From the NCBI RefSeq assembly GCF_022201045.2, contig NC_068558.1:7283501-7347500 (forward strand): DNA of 64,000 nt. Reading direction: 5' to 3'. A program made the position numbers and the translations under genes. The first letter of the stretch is position 1. Each line of letters begins with the position of its first letter. This DNA comes from Citrus sinensis (taxonomy: Eukaryota; Streptophyta; Magnoliopsida; Sapindales; Rutaceae). The notes under the pieces were generated by a model. The model had not been told where the DNA came from, did not search any database, and worked only from the letters and a program-made list of their open reading frames with translations. Below, piece by piece: positions 12,314-23,870 of the stretch.

Positions 12314-12745
12314 TATTAAAAAATGATTTGACCATGTGGTGTACAGTAACACGGTTTGACCACGTGGTTTGAACAGTTCTATCCGTTTGGTGATAAATAA
12401 GAGAGCATTTCATAAGTTTTATCATCTCAAAGAATTCATTTCCTCTTGTATTTAGAGAGAGTTTGAGAGTTAAAAATAATTACTCTTAAATTGAGAGTTT
12501 TGGGTGTATATGTGATTGGGTGAGAGAAATTATTTTATGAAAGTGTGGTTGTAATAATTTTTCATATAGTGAATATTTTTTGGGTTGTCTTTTTTACAAC
12601 GGCCGTGGTTTTTCTCCGAATTTGAATTTTTTCACGTAAATCTTGTGTTGTGGAATTGATATTATTCTCAATTTAATTTTTCTATTGATTTATTATTTGA
12701 CAAATTGTTTGGAATGATCTTAGGAGGAAACTCAATTTCTTAACA
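12314..12745 (+). repeat. 3' LTR of the copia-type element
   Basis: It starts TATTAAAAAATGATTTGACC (first dinucleotide TA instead of TG) and ends TTTCTTAACA. It pairs with 10511-10945. Confidence 0.86.
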
Positions 12746-12750
12746 ATGCA

Positions 12751-14774
12751 CAATTGTGCAAGTTAACCGAACACCCTTATTCTTGTGTTTGGCTATATCC
12801 AAGCACATGATATTTCATCTGTAGTTAGTCCAGCTTTCAGTGGCTAAAGATGCCCATGGCTTTTACGGTTGGAGAAGACACATTTTCCTTTTATTAATTA
12901 ACTTTTGTGAGTTTGGTCAGTTATTTGATTCTTGTAATTCCAGTATCTCCATATGATAAATTAATGTTATAAGCACTTCTTGTAAGAAATTATTTCCACT
13001 TTTTCATTAATCAACGTTGACTTTGTTGAGAAAAGTCTCACTAAAGTCATTTGAGCTGAGAGTCAACCTCCCACTATCACTTATCCCTTAGTCTAGTGCT
13101 TTTTAAATAATATTGCTCCAATTGAAAATAGACATCAAGTGGAGATTAAAAAGCACATTTTTTTTTTCTAAAAGCAGTTTCTCATGTTGATTAATATGGC
13201 TTATCAACCAACTACTTCTACTGTTGGTTCTAAAATGACCTTTCTGATGCAGCATCCAACTTCAAAATCACATCACTCGCAACCCTTTCATTTGTTGTTC
13301 AATTTGGCCCATTGGTCAAGCAAAAGCGTCAGGAAAGGAGAAATAAATTAAAAAAGGAACCTTCCAAATTGATATTTAAAATATTTTCGTCTAAGAAACT
13401 GCATAATGTATCATATCTTCGATAAACTTCATCTGGGCTCAATAGGTGTATGGCAATGTCCAACAAGCATAGGTTCCAAGGAGGATTACCAAAATCAAAA
13501 CTATTCACCCAAGTTTCCTTTGTAACATTTGAATAAAGTGCCTGAAAAAAGGAAGATAAGAGTATATATGTTCTTCAGAATAAAAGCATCTAAAAGAAGA
13601 ATCAAGAAAGTGTGGACATGAAGCTTTTCTTTTTAGCAAAAAGAAGGAAAAAGACTAATTAAAGGTCCAGCTTTTTCTTCTTTTTAACTCTGATATGGTG
13701 GGGACTGAATGAGAACATCAAGCTTTAGAGAAAAAGAAGTGGTATTGGCTTGCTTAGTCAGCTTCTTATACTGGAGTGTGATTATCCCGCTTACACCTGC
13801 ATTACAAGATACAGAGCATGGATACTTTTTCTATAAGATACAATGATTTCTTCTAATCCCTTGTTCAATTTTGAGGATCCTGAAGAAGTAACAGACAGAA
13901 ATATGTATTAATGTCAACTTCGGGCGCAAAATTTACAAACTTTATTTGAACTGTTGGAACATAATACGTAAACTCAAGTTAGAACATTGAATGCTTGAAA
14001 TACGGAAAAACCCCCTTACCCTCGCACTATAGCTTGACTGAGCATGAAGGGATAGGTTACTTGAGCAGGGGGATACAAGAAAGAGCAAGAAATCATAATA
14101 AAAAGCTTGTTTCAGCAGTGTAAACTCTGTCAATTTTGTTGATTCTCCTGACAACAGAAAAACAGCAACAAGAAAACATCTCCATGAATGAAGAAGTACA
14201 TTGTTCACTAGTTCTTTTTGGGAATTATAAGCCATATCAAAATTTAAAATATCCTTATGCATGTATTCAAATAATCTCTTCTGATCCAAGTAAAAGACGT
14301 GTTACAGCAACAAAGAGGATATTGGGGTGTTTTCCATATTAGGTATTAAAAGTATTTGCAAGCCGGTTGGATATTAATAATAAGAACATGATCGCTAGAT
14401 GATTTGAAGCAGTACCTCAGGCTATGTCTGATTGTTTTCTATTTGTCTTTAATTCAAATATGATTGTATGGAGTTCAAAGAAGCGAGTGTTAGAGGTCGT
14501 ATTCTTTAGCAGAGGCAAAATATTATTGAGTAATTTATTCTGCTTGTGAAACAATTGAGAAGAATTCTTACAGGTTTTCATTTTGGAAAGAATTCTTAAC
14601 AGGTTTTCATTTTGAACCAAAAAAAAAAAAAATTACATAAAAGTTTGACAATTTATCCAAAATTATGCAACGACAAAGAAACTAATCTGTGATGTTCGAA
14701 TAAGAAAAGGCAAACCGAAGTGAGGAAACAAGATGGTATTTCATACCCAAACATGAAGAGCAAACTGAGGCAAA
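12751..14774. other. Intergenic stretch between two LTR elements
   Basis: I see no reading frame that resembles a protein and no repeat with boundaries. The sequence is AT-rich. It is the left host flank of the gypsy element that begins at 14780. Confidence 0.4.
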
Positions 14775-14779
14775 CAAGC

Positions 14780-15460
14780 TGTTGATGCGAGATTCTGGTT
14801 GTCCTCGTTCTACGACCAGGGTCTCTGCTCGATCAACTTCACCACGACCAGGATCTCTCCTCGTAAAGCTTCTTCTCCAGAGGTTCCTGCGCACACAGAC
14901 ATGTCAGAGTACGCCGGTTGTTTTCCCGGCGCAAACTCTCCGACGCTCAAGTCAGAAATAGGGGTTCTGGGAATGTTTGCCACGAATCTTATGGCTTCTT
15001 TTTAATCTCCGTTCTCGGAACTTTCTTTTCTTAGTTCTAATAGCAAAAAATCTCAAAATTGCTAACCTTTTTACCTTCGTTGGCTACATTTTTATAGGCT
15101 TCCTCTGAGTCCCGATCTTCCGCAGTTTACGCCCGTTGTTCTCCCCACGCTCGGATGTGGATGTCCCATTATCGTCATGATGGGCGAATGGAGATGGACC
15201 TCGTGCCTTGATTCTCGGATAGGAAGGCACGTCTCGCCAACTGCCGTTGACCGGGTCTCCTCGCCTCGAACCCTAGCGGGAGTGACCCTATGCCTCTAGC
15301 AAGGGTTCGGCCTCGCGAATGGCATATTCGTGGACAAGCAGAATATTCCTGCTCCTGTTCCCTTGCTACCTGGCTCTTACAGGAGACACCTGCTCGCAGA
15401 ATTCTGCCACCAAACATCTGCTCATCACGTCTAGTCTCACCGAAGTATTTCCCTCAAACA
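14780..15460 (-). repeat. Complete LTR in inverted orientation at the left end of the gypsy element
   Basis: This 681-bp segment is the reverse complement of the 3' LTR at 26481-27161. It starts TGTTGATGCGAG (inverted LTR 3' end) and ends CCCTCAAACA (inverted LTR 5' end). The outer edge abuts the TSD. Its own TATA-like TATAAAAA promoter (about 15090) would therefore fire leftward into host DNA. Confidence 0.9.
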
Positions 15461-15464
15461 CCAT

Positions 15465-15606
15465 ACAACCGGCGTACTCTGACCTGTCTGTGTGCGTAGG
15501 AACCTCTGGAGAAGAAGCTTTACGAGGAGAGATCCTGGTCGTGGTGAAGTTGATCGAGCAGAGATCCTGGTCGTAGAACGAGGACAACCAGAATCTCGCA
15601 TCAACA
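15465..15606 (+). repeat. Truncated forward 5' LTR (last 142 bp)
   Basis: It matches LTR positions 540-681 (27020-27161) in forward orientation and ends TCGCATCAACA immediately before the PBS. With 14780-14921 it forms an inverted repeat of about 142 bp. Its 5' part is missing, replaced by the inverted LTR and the filler CCAT. Confidence 0.88.
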
Positions 15607-15608
15607 TT

Positions 15609-15626
15609 TTGGCGCCGTCTGTGGGG
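15609..15626 (+). other. Primer-binding site of the gypsy element
   Basis: TTGGCGCCGTCTGTGGGG lies two bases after the LTR end CATCAACA. Sequence and position are characteristic of plant Ty3/gypsy Tat-type elements. Confidence 0.75.
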
Positions 15627-15868
15627 AGCTGAGCAAAAAGCTTCTGTTGATAGCAAGAAGAGGAGTGAAGCAAGTGAAAAGCAATGGAGACAGGAGGAAG
15701 TAGTGCACAAGGGGGTGATTTGAGGCTTAACGATTCCGTGACGCTGAGGGAGATAGCCAGTGAAGCACGGGAAAAAGCCATGTTCGACCGGATGGAAAAG
15801 CAGATGGAGACCCTGACAACCATCCTGCATAAGCTGCGGAGTGAACACAGGTAACCCAGGAGCAAAGG

Positions 15869-15876
15869 GTGAGAGG
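15869..15876. repeat. Left 8-bp target site duplication of the hAT element
   Basis: GTGAGAGG here is repeated exactly at 20104-20111, as expected for hAT transposition. Confidence 0.93.
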
Positions 15877-18800
15877 TAGGGATGGCAATTGTACCCGCAA
15901 ACCCGCCCAAACCCGCCCGCTAAAACCCGCCCGCTGCGGGTAATTTTATCCGTTGCGGGTGGGTTTAATAATATAAATTAAAACCCGCACATGGATGCGG
16001 GTGGGTTTGGTAGTGACCTTAAATCCGATGGATACCCGCATGGATATCCGTCAAACTCGCAATATTTTTTTCTAAATATTTTTAATTTAATTTTAATTAA
16101 AAAATTTTAATTTAAAACATGTATAAAGAAAATTATACAATTATTCAAAATGTATAAAGGAAATTGGTCAAAGGCCCAAAGGCCGAAGCCAAAATTTTGT
16201 ATGTGTGCAGTATATGTGGCCCATCTGCCCATCTCCCGTTCAACCATTCTAAAGTGATAAACTGATAAGTGATAACCTAAAGCAAATAAAGGCATTTTCC
16301 CTTTTGAGTCTTTGACTTAGCCGCAAATGAGCTGACCATCTTCTTCAAACCGAGTTGACCATCTTCGTCATCTCTATCTTCAATTCTTCATTCAACATTC
16401 TTTTCTTCTTCAACCCGATCGTGTGAGTTGTGACAGTGAGCTAGCCCCTTGCAGCCAGCTCTCTTCACTGCCAACAAAGACGCGTCGTGCTGTTACAGCT
16501 GCCTGGGTACTGTTGCTGTTGCAACCAATTTTGCAGTCGTGAAAGGTACGAATTTAGATTGGTTTTTTTGTGGGATAAAGCCAAGAATTATTAAGGGAAA
16601 GTCCTGGAAAGTACACGCAATAGCCAATGGATTCTAAAACAGGGGGCTTTCATCAAGTTGTGACTGAGGGCCCCGAGAATTTAATTTCAATTATTTTTCT
16701 ATCTTGACTAGTAATAGTGCCAAGTGCAAGTTTTTGATCCCGTGATTGCTGATGTCGTGTGGTTTAAGTAACAAAATTTTAAGTATTTATCTATAGTGCG
16801 AACGTAGATTATTTTAGAACAATAATTTTTTAATTTTAATTTTTGTCCTTTGTAAATTTTAATTTTAATTTTCATCTCTTTGTAACTTTTAATTTTAAGT
16901 AGATATTCAGACTTAAAAACGTTTATTGAATTAAATGAGATGATGCATGATGTAGTATTTTATTTAACTCCATCAATTTAGTTAAAAAATTTGAAACTCA
17001 AAACGTCAACAATCTATTAATTTTGTTGCTTTTGAGTTGATAATGTAAATAGTCAGGCTAGTGTAAATTGTTGAATTCGCCTGCTAATTTTTTATCTTAT
17101 CTTTGCTGAATTCACTTGCTAATTCTTGTATATTGATTTAAAATTTGTTGAAATTTTTAAGGTAAAAAATGGAGCAAGCCTTTGATCTCAGCGACAATAA
17201 CTCGCTTACAACAAGAACAGAAGTTCAGAAAGCTTCAAACCAATCTCCAATAACATGTGAAGAACTTGCAGACATTGAGGTAGCTTCAACCCAAACTCCA
17301 ATTTCAGTACATGAAAAAGAAATTGCTTCTGGTGATACTGAAAATAATAAATTAACTAGTGATGTTTGGGAACACTTTAAAAGACTGAAAGTTGGTGGGA
17401 ATTTAGAATACATAGCTGTTTGCAACTACTGTCATAAGAGATTAAGTGCGAAGCGTAAAAATGGCACCAGCCATTTACGCACTCATATGGGGTTGTGTTT
17501 TATGCGGTCAAACCACACAGTTGAGTCAACTCAAAAGCAGCTGCAAGCTAAGAAAGAGAGTGGAAAATGTAAAGTATCCACATTTTCTTTTAATCAAGAA
17601 ACTTCAAGGAAAGAGCTTGCAAACATGATAATTATTCATGAGTATCCGCTGAATATGGTTGAACATTGGGCTTTTAAAAAATTTGTTGGTTCTCTCCAGC
17701 CAATGTTTAGGTTTGTCTCTCGTAACACAATAAAAAGTGACATATTGAAAATTTATGACTACGAGAGAGCTAAAACAATGAGCTTGTTGGACTCAAATCG
17801 GAGTAGAATTGCGATTACTACCGATATGTGGACTGCTAGCAACCAGCAAAAGGGATTTATGGCTATAACATCACATTTTATTGATGATAATTGGGAGCTG
17901 CAAAGTCGTATCATTAGGTAGTTTCTACACTAAATTACTAAGTCTATTTTATTTTTAAATTTTATACTTATTGCATGATACTAATAATTTTTTTTAAATT
18001 TAGGTTCTTATACGTGCCATGTCCACATACTGCTGAGGTACTCTCTGAAGCTTTGGTGTCGTGTTTGCTTGAGTGGAACATTGACAGTAAGTTGTCTACT
18101 TTGACTGTCGATAATTGCACCACAAATGATGCCATGATTGATATCTTGCTGGAAAAGATTTCTAGTAGTTCGCTTTCTTTGAATGGGGATTTATTTCACA
18201 TGCGTTGTGCTGCTCATATATTGAATTTAATTGTGAAGGAGGGGATGAGTGTGATTAGTGATAGTATTGAGAGAATTCGTAATAGTGTTCTATTTTGGTC
18301 AGCCACACCTAAAAGACAAGAAACATTTTATGGGACTGCTCGTAAATTTAATATTTCTTGTAATAGAAATTTAGTTCAGGACTGTAAGACTAGATGGAAC
18401 TCTACATACTTAATGCTTGATAGAGCTTTGGTTTTCAAAGAAGTATTTTCTCGTTTGAAACAACGAGAATCGTTGTACAAATTTTTACCCACCGAAGAAG
18501 ATTGGGTTTTTGCCAAAGAAATTTGGGATAGACTTGAATCATTTTATGAAGTGACTACATTGTTTTCTGGGACTAGATATCCAACAGCTAATATTTACTT
18601 TTCAAGCATTTGTGAGATTAAATTGTCAATTTATGAGTGGATGTATTCTAATTGTGAAAAAATCCGAGCAATGGCTGACTCAATGATTGGAAAGTTTGAA
18701 AAATATTGGAGTGTTGTTCATGGATTCATGGCTATGGCAGCTGTTTTGGACCCTAGATTTAAGATGAAATTAATTGAGTATTATTTTGACTTCTTGTATG

Positions 18801-20103
18801 GAGATGGTGCTCAAAAAGAGATTGAGAATGTTCGAAGCTTTTGTTATGATATGTTGAAAGATTATCAAGCTAGGTGTAAGTCAAAAGAAAATTCACAAGT
18901 TCCAATTCAAGCTTCAGCTGCTTCATCATCTCGAGCTGTGGTAGCTCATTCAAAACTTGGGAAACGTTTGGCTAATTTTGATGCTTTTGTAGATCAAAGT
19001 GGTGGTACAACCCATGTTAAATCAGAATTGGACTATTATTTGGAAGAATCTGTTATTCCAAGATCTGAAAATTTTGATATACTTTGTTGGTGGAAAACAA
19101 ATGGATCAAAATATCCAACTTTGCAAGCAATTGCAAGAGATGTTTTAGCCATTCCGGTATCCACCGTTGCATCCGAGTCGGCATTTAGTACTGGTGGTAG
19201 ATTTGTCTCTCCACATCGTAGTAGACTTCATCCAAAGACATTGGAAGCTTTAATGTGTGCTCAAAATTGGTTGTGCACTGAATTTAATGGTATGAAAATG
19301 TATTTTAACTTCAATACAGTATAATATCTATTATACGTTACAATTTACAAATTTATAATCATCTATATTTTTTTTCTTGATATACTTGTTACTTGTAGAT
19401 GCTGATTTTTCTAATAAAGTAGGAAATAGCAAATTCTCCGAAGATGAAGATATTGTTGATGAGGTAAAGAATTAAGTTTCTTTAACTTAATTCATGGATT
19501 GTTATATACCTATTATAATTTTGTATGTATTATGTATTATTTTTCTTTAACTTAATACATGGATTATTTCATTGATATAATTTTTTTCTCCGAATTAGTA
19601 TTTGAAAATATTAATATTAATTATTATTGTAGGCATCGTGTTGGATGGGTGCTTGTTGCGGTGAATGAAATAAAGTATATTCTCTTGGAGTTTGTTTTAA
19701 ATGATGAGATGAAATGTAATTGTTATTTTTAGATACTAATTTGTATGTTTTAAATGAATTTGTATAACTTATACTTAAATTTGAGAATGTGTTGGATTGA
19801 TGTCGAAATTTTAATTTTTCATTTGCATTGGTTAAATGTAAAATTGAGTATGTTATGTAGAAATTGAGGTTATTATTATAAATTTATATATTAAATATTG
19901 GTGATTTTAAATGTATAAACCCGCAAAAAATCCGCCGGGTACCATTGCGGGTTTGGTAATTGTCAAAACCCGCTGCGGGTGGGTTTTCTCAAAAAAATTA
20001 AAACCCGCTGCGGGTTGCGGGTGGGTTTGGTAATTTAAATTTTGTGCGGGTTTGGGTTTGGTAATGGCAAACCCGCTGCGGGCGGTGCCCATTGCCATCC
20101 CTA
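15877..20103 (+). mobile_element. Complete hAT transposon inserted in the gypsy gag
   Basis: The 4,227-bp element has terminal inverted repeats: left TAGGGATGGCAATTGTACCC, right end read inward TAGGGATGGCAATGGGCACC. It is flanked by a perfect 8-bp TSD GTGAGAGG. Both ends carry dense subterminal repeats of the type GCGGGTGGGTTT / AAACCCGC (15895-16060 and 19915-20095), probable transposase-binding sites. The interior holds a three-exon transposase gene that is open throughout. Removing the element and one TSD copy restores continuous gag sequence. Perfect TSDs and an intact ORF suggest a recent and possibly autonomous element. Confidence 0.95.
17169..19475 (+). CDS. hAT transposase (BED zinc finger, RICESLEEPER-like)
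   Basis: Model join(17169..17917, 18004..19289, 19399..19475), 703 aa, all introns GT-AG and frame-consistent. The BED zinc finger is C85-X2-C88-X13-H102-X3-H106. The RNase-H-like catalytic acidic residues expected for hAT are visible as D219 (TTDMWTA), D286 (TVDNCTTND) and E641 (VASESAFSTGGRF). The hAT-specific C318-X2-H321 motif is in MRCAAHILNLI. The C-terminal hAT dimerisation domain runs from LDYYLEESVIP to QNWLC. The enzyme would excise and reinsert the element with 8-bp duplications. Exon 3 is short and acidic; an alternative splice from 19464 to about 19635 gives a slightly different tail. A 5' UTR exon ending near 16544 with a GT donor is likely. I see no stop or frameshift, but similar domesticated host genes exist; here the TIRs and TSD show it is a transposon gene. 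Confidence 0.9.
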
Positions 20104-22295
20104 GTGAGAGGTGGTGGAGTAGCACCAGGTCCTGATAGTGCGACGAGAAGTCAAACCACCGGGAGATTTTGTGGTGAGAGAGATGACATACCTCTGCGGG
20201 GAGAATTTTATAGAGAGGAAGAGCAGTCCCCAGCAAGACAGATTTTTGACGAGGACGACGGGGTGGCGAATGCTGAGGAAACAGAGTTGAGGCAACATTT
20301 GCATGATGTAGAGCAAGAGCGGGATCAAGTTGCTGCACGTGACCCTGGTCGTGCAGTGCAGCTGGAGGAGGAAGTGCGCAGACTAGCGCAGATAATTGAC
20401 GACATGCAAGGAAGGAGCATAGCTCCTGGTTGGAGGATAATGCTGGACGGAGAATCACCGCTCGCAGCAGAGATCATGAGGGCAATTATTCCAAGGGATT
20501 TCCGCCTCCCAGACCTTAGATACGCGGGAAGAACTGATCCGCTGGTGCACATAGAGCGCTTCAACGACATAACTGGGGTACAAGGATTATCTCAATCCCA
20601 AAGGTGCAGGGTGTTCCCACTATCCCTTGAGGGATGTGCACGAGAGTGGTACAGGAAACTTCCTTGGGGCAGCATTAAAACCTTCGAGTAGATGTGCCAG
20701 GAATTTGCGGAGCAGTTTAGTGGGGCAATGACACTAGAAGATGACATGATGGAGCTGAAAAGCATGAAACAGGGAGAGTAAGAAACCCTTCGGGAATTCA
20801 TCAAGAGGTTTCATCGTGCTGTCCTCGACTTGGGAGCCTTCAACCACCCTCAGGCGTTAAGGGGATTGAAAGAGGGAGTGAAGATAGGAAGGTTGTGGTA
20901 CAACTTGAGAAGCCCAGTTATTCAATCATATGCGGCCGCATACGAGCAGGCTAAAAGAGACATAGAGATCGAGGAAGAAAAGGCGGCTCGGATTAAGACT
21001 GACCAACTAGAGGGGTTGGAAAAGAAAGAGAAGAGGGCACCACCAGGGAATGGGCCGATCAGGAGGAGGGACCACCAGGCCTCAGGTAGTGGAGCAGGAG
21101 GTCGGGTAACAGCTTACTAGCCTCATCAGAGACCACTACAATATCAGCGCAGCAGGGCGCAGCCTCCTCGTTCCCCAGCTAGGGAGCCTTGGAGAAGGCA
21201 TGATTCGACATATGGTGGTCTTCATCAACACTCCCACGGCAGTAGAGGGAGCAGACCAGAAGTGCTGCCACTACCCCCAACTCAAAACGGAGCAAATAGA
21301 GAAAGGGCAGTACACCTGATCGACCAGAACCTGGACTACGGGCGGTATACTTCATTGAAGATGTCCCTGGACGAGATGTACGAGGCCATAAAGGACCGAG
21401 GATTGCTGTACCTCCCTGCCCCAATAACAAAGCTACCCGGCAGGAGAGATAGGGGACGCTATTGTAAGTTCCATGGCACTCATGGCCATACCACAACAGA
21501 GTGTAGAGATCTCAAGACCCAAGTAGAAGATTTGGTGAGAAATCGGTACCTGGACGAGTTTATAGATGGGACCTTCCCAATGGTAGCCTCGACAAGTGAA
21601 GAGGAGCAGAGAGACAGGAACTTGAGGCGCGAGTAGCCTGCAGTTAGGGTGATAGCTGGGGGCCCAACATTGACCGGAGATTCCAACAGATCGAGGAAGA
21701 ACTATGCTAGATACGCCATGACCAGCAAAGAGGTATTCTTCAACACCCCAGCAGCCAAACGTGCCAGAGTCAGGCAAGTGCCAATTATGTGGACAGATGA
21801 GGATGAAGAAGGAATTCTGTACCCCCACGAGGATGCTTTGGTCATCAAGGCCACTATCGCTAGCAAGAAGTTTGACAGGATACTGGTTGACACAGGGAGC
21901 TCAGTTGACATGTTGTTTAAGTCAACCCTGGAGGAAATGGGAATAGCAGACCTGAAGTTGGAATACACCAATACCTCCGTGAAGGGATTCGGAGGAGGAA
22001 AGCTGGTCCCACTGGGTGTGGTCGAGCTGCCTATCACAATTGGGAGCTCCCCGACAGAAAGAACTATGATACTAGACTTTGTGGTGGTGGATGAAGAAGG
22101 TCCATACCAGATGATCCTAGGTCGGCCATTTCTGAGGATGAGCAAAGCGGTGCTGTCCAACCATTATCTGGCTCTGAAGTACCGGGTGAATGAGATAGTT
22201 GGAGTGGTACGAGGAGACCAAAGGATCGCAAGAAGCTGCTACTCCTCGGCAGCAAGGGAAGCAATGCAGATAACATCCCTCGATACCCGAGTAAA

Positions 22296-22406
22296 AAACT
22301 AGAAGGGCCATATAGAGTCAAGCAGATGGTGGGACCCGGAGCTTACAAGCTGGTTTACACGGACGGCCACGAGGTGAAACGCCCATGGAACGCAGCACAC
22401 CTCTGA
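22296..22406 (+). pseudogene. Integrase C-terminal remnant of the gypsy element
   Basis: The peptide contains KLEGPYRVKQMVGPGAYKLV and ends RPWNAAHL before a stop. It matches the extreme C-terminus of plant gypsy integrases (GPY/F-type module). It is in a different frame from, and directly abuts, the protease end at 22302. A single large internal deletion has therefore removed RT, RNase H and the integrase core. Confidence 0.8.
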
Positions 22407-22568
22407 AAATACTTCCAGTAAGACTTGTTCACATTTTAAAGCAATTTCTGCTCGTGCTCTTTATCTTTTATTTTATATTTTATGAAAAAACAATTCCATG
22501 TAAGTTGAATCCTGCATTTGATAGAATGTAGAGGAAATTCAGTCACTGGGAACCGAAAAAATTTCTAA

Positions 22569-23870
22569 AGCATGCAAAGGCTCGTCAAGTCTCAAAGTCT
22601 GTCTTATGGCGAGACAGAAGCCAAGCATGCCAGGATCTGCTCGACCACGTGAAGGCGAGCAGAATCCTCAAGCATCGACGAAATCACTAAGGCATGCAAA
22701 GGCTCACCAAGTCTCAAAGCTTGTTTTATGGCGAGACAGAAGCCAAGCATGCCAGGATCTGCTCGGCCACGAGAAGGCTAGCAGAATCCCAAGCTGTGAA
22801 GAAATTACCGAAGGCATGCAAAGGCTCGTCAAGTCTCAAAGCCTGTTTATGGCGAGACAGAAGCCAAACATGTCAGGATCTGCTCGGCCACGAGAAGGCT
22901 AGCAGAATCCCAAGCTTTGAAGAAATCATCCAAGGCATGCAAAGGCTCACCAAGTCTCAAAGCCTGTCTTATGGCGAGACAGAAGCCAAGCATGCCAGGA
23001 TCTGCTCGACCACGTGAAGGCGAGCAGAATCCTCAAGCATTGAAGAAATCATCTAAGGCATGCAAAGGCTCACCAAGTCTCAAAGCCTGTTTTATGGCGA
23101 GACAGAAGCCAAGCATGCCAGGATCTGCTCGGCCACGAGAAGGCTAGCAGAATCCCAAGCTTTGAAGAAATCATCTAAGGCATGCAAAGGCTCGACAAGT
23201 CTCAAAGCCTGTTTTATGGCGAGACAGAAGCCAAGCATGCCAGGATCTGCTCGGCCACGAGAAGGCTAGCAGAATCCCAAGCTTTGAAGAAATCATCTGA
23301 GGCATGCAAAGGCTCGTCAAGTCTCAAAGCCTGTGTTATGGTGAGACAGAAGCCAAGCGTGCCAGGATCTGCTCTACCACGCGAAGGCGAGCAGACTCCA
23401 AAGCATTCGAGATATCCTCCAAGGCATGCAAAGGCTCACCAAGTCTCAAAGCCTGTGTTATGGCGAGACAGAAGCCAAGCGTGCCAGGATCTGCTCGACC
23501 ACGCGAAGGCCAGCAGACTCGAAAGCATTCGAGATAAATTTATAAGGCATGCAAAGGCTCACCAAGTCTCAAAGCCTGATTTATGGCGAGACAGAAGCCA
23601 CGCGTGCCAGGATCTGCTCGACCCGGCGAAGGCGAGCAGAATCCCCAAGCATCGGAATATTTTGTAAGGCATGCGAAGGCTCTCCAAATCTCAAAGCCTG
23701 TTTATGGCGAGACCAGAAGCCAAGCGTGCCAGGGTTTGCTCGACTGCGAGAAAGCGAGCAGAATCCCAAGCACTGAAGACTTTTCTAAGGCATGTGGCAA
23801 AACCATATGCCAAGACAGAACCTGCTCGACCAGACGCAGACGAGCAGATTCTCGAAAGGAAAAATAACTC
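22569..23870 (+). repeat. 122-bp minisatellite (10 full units plus a partial) inside the gypsy element
   Basis: Units start at about 22569, 22691, 22813, 22934, 23057, 23179, 23301, 23423, 23546, 23668 and 23789 (partial), each with GGCATGCAAAGGCTC. Spacing is 121-123 bp, not a multiple of 3, so the open frames through it are incidental. Each unit contains a potential hairpin: GGATCTGCTCG, a 12-13 nt loop, then CGAGCAGAATCC. Later units are more diverged. Tandem arrays between pol and the 3' LTR are known in Tat-type elements. Confidence 0.92.

Larger units (their letters stand above)
10511..12745 (+). mobile_element. Non-autonomous copia-type LTR element with gag only (TR-GAG-like)
   Basis: The 5' LTR is 10511-10945 (435 bp) and the 3' LTR is 12314-12745 (432 bp); both are easily aligned along their length and end TAACA. 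A perfect 5-bp TSD ATGCA lies at 10506-10510 and 12746-12750. The primer-binding site TGGTATCAAAGCC begins at 10947, two bases after the LTR, and differs by one base from the usual initiator-Met tRNA site TGGTATCAGAGCC. A purine-rich tract CAAGTGGGAGAA precedes the 3' LTR. The 1.37-kb interior holds only a gag remnant. Protease, integrase, RT and RNase H are absent, so it must have been mobilised in trans. The structure matches TR-GAG elements described in plants. Confidence 0.88.
15684..22302 (+). pseudogene. Gypsy gag-protease polyprotein, broken by stops and by a hAT insertion
   Basis: The coding start is probably ATG 15684 (METGGSSAQ...). The frame shifts near 15845, is split by the hAT at 15877-20103, then runs in one frame from 20112 to 22302. 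It is interrupted by TAG at about 20689, TAA at about 20779, TAG at about 21118 and TAG at about 21634. The gag core (retrotransposon gag family) contains GCAREWYRKLPWGSIKTF. A zinc-knuckle-like CKFHGTHGHTTTEC lies at about 21463. An aspartic protease has the active-site triad in VDTGSSVDMLF (about 21888) and the ILGRPFL flap-side motif. These are structural capsid and maturation functions of the element. With four nonsense codons the product cannot be made as a polyprotein. Reverse transcriptase is not present downstream. Confidence 0.88.

Noticed and set aside
13942..14342. Overlapping frames on both strands in the gypsy left flank
   Set aside because: No homology and no splice-consistent continuation; probably chance frames.
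15175..15910. Several frames inside the inverted LTR and 5' leader, mirrored at 26433-27262
   Set aside because: They are LTR sequence read in both orientations; LTRs of this type are non-coding.
22569..23870. Regular repeats resembling a CRISPR array or a repetitive protein
   Set aside because: Adjacent 122-bp units are conserved along their full length, with no conserved-repeat/unique-spacer pattern, and the period is not a multiple of 3. It is a minisatellite inside a plant retroelement.
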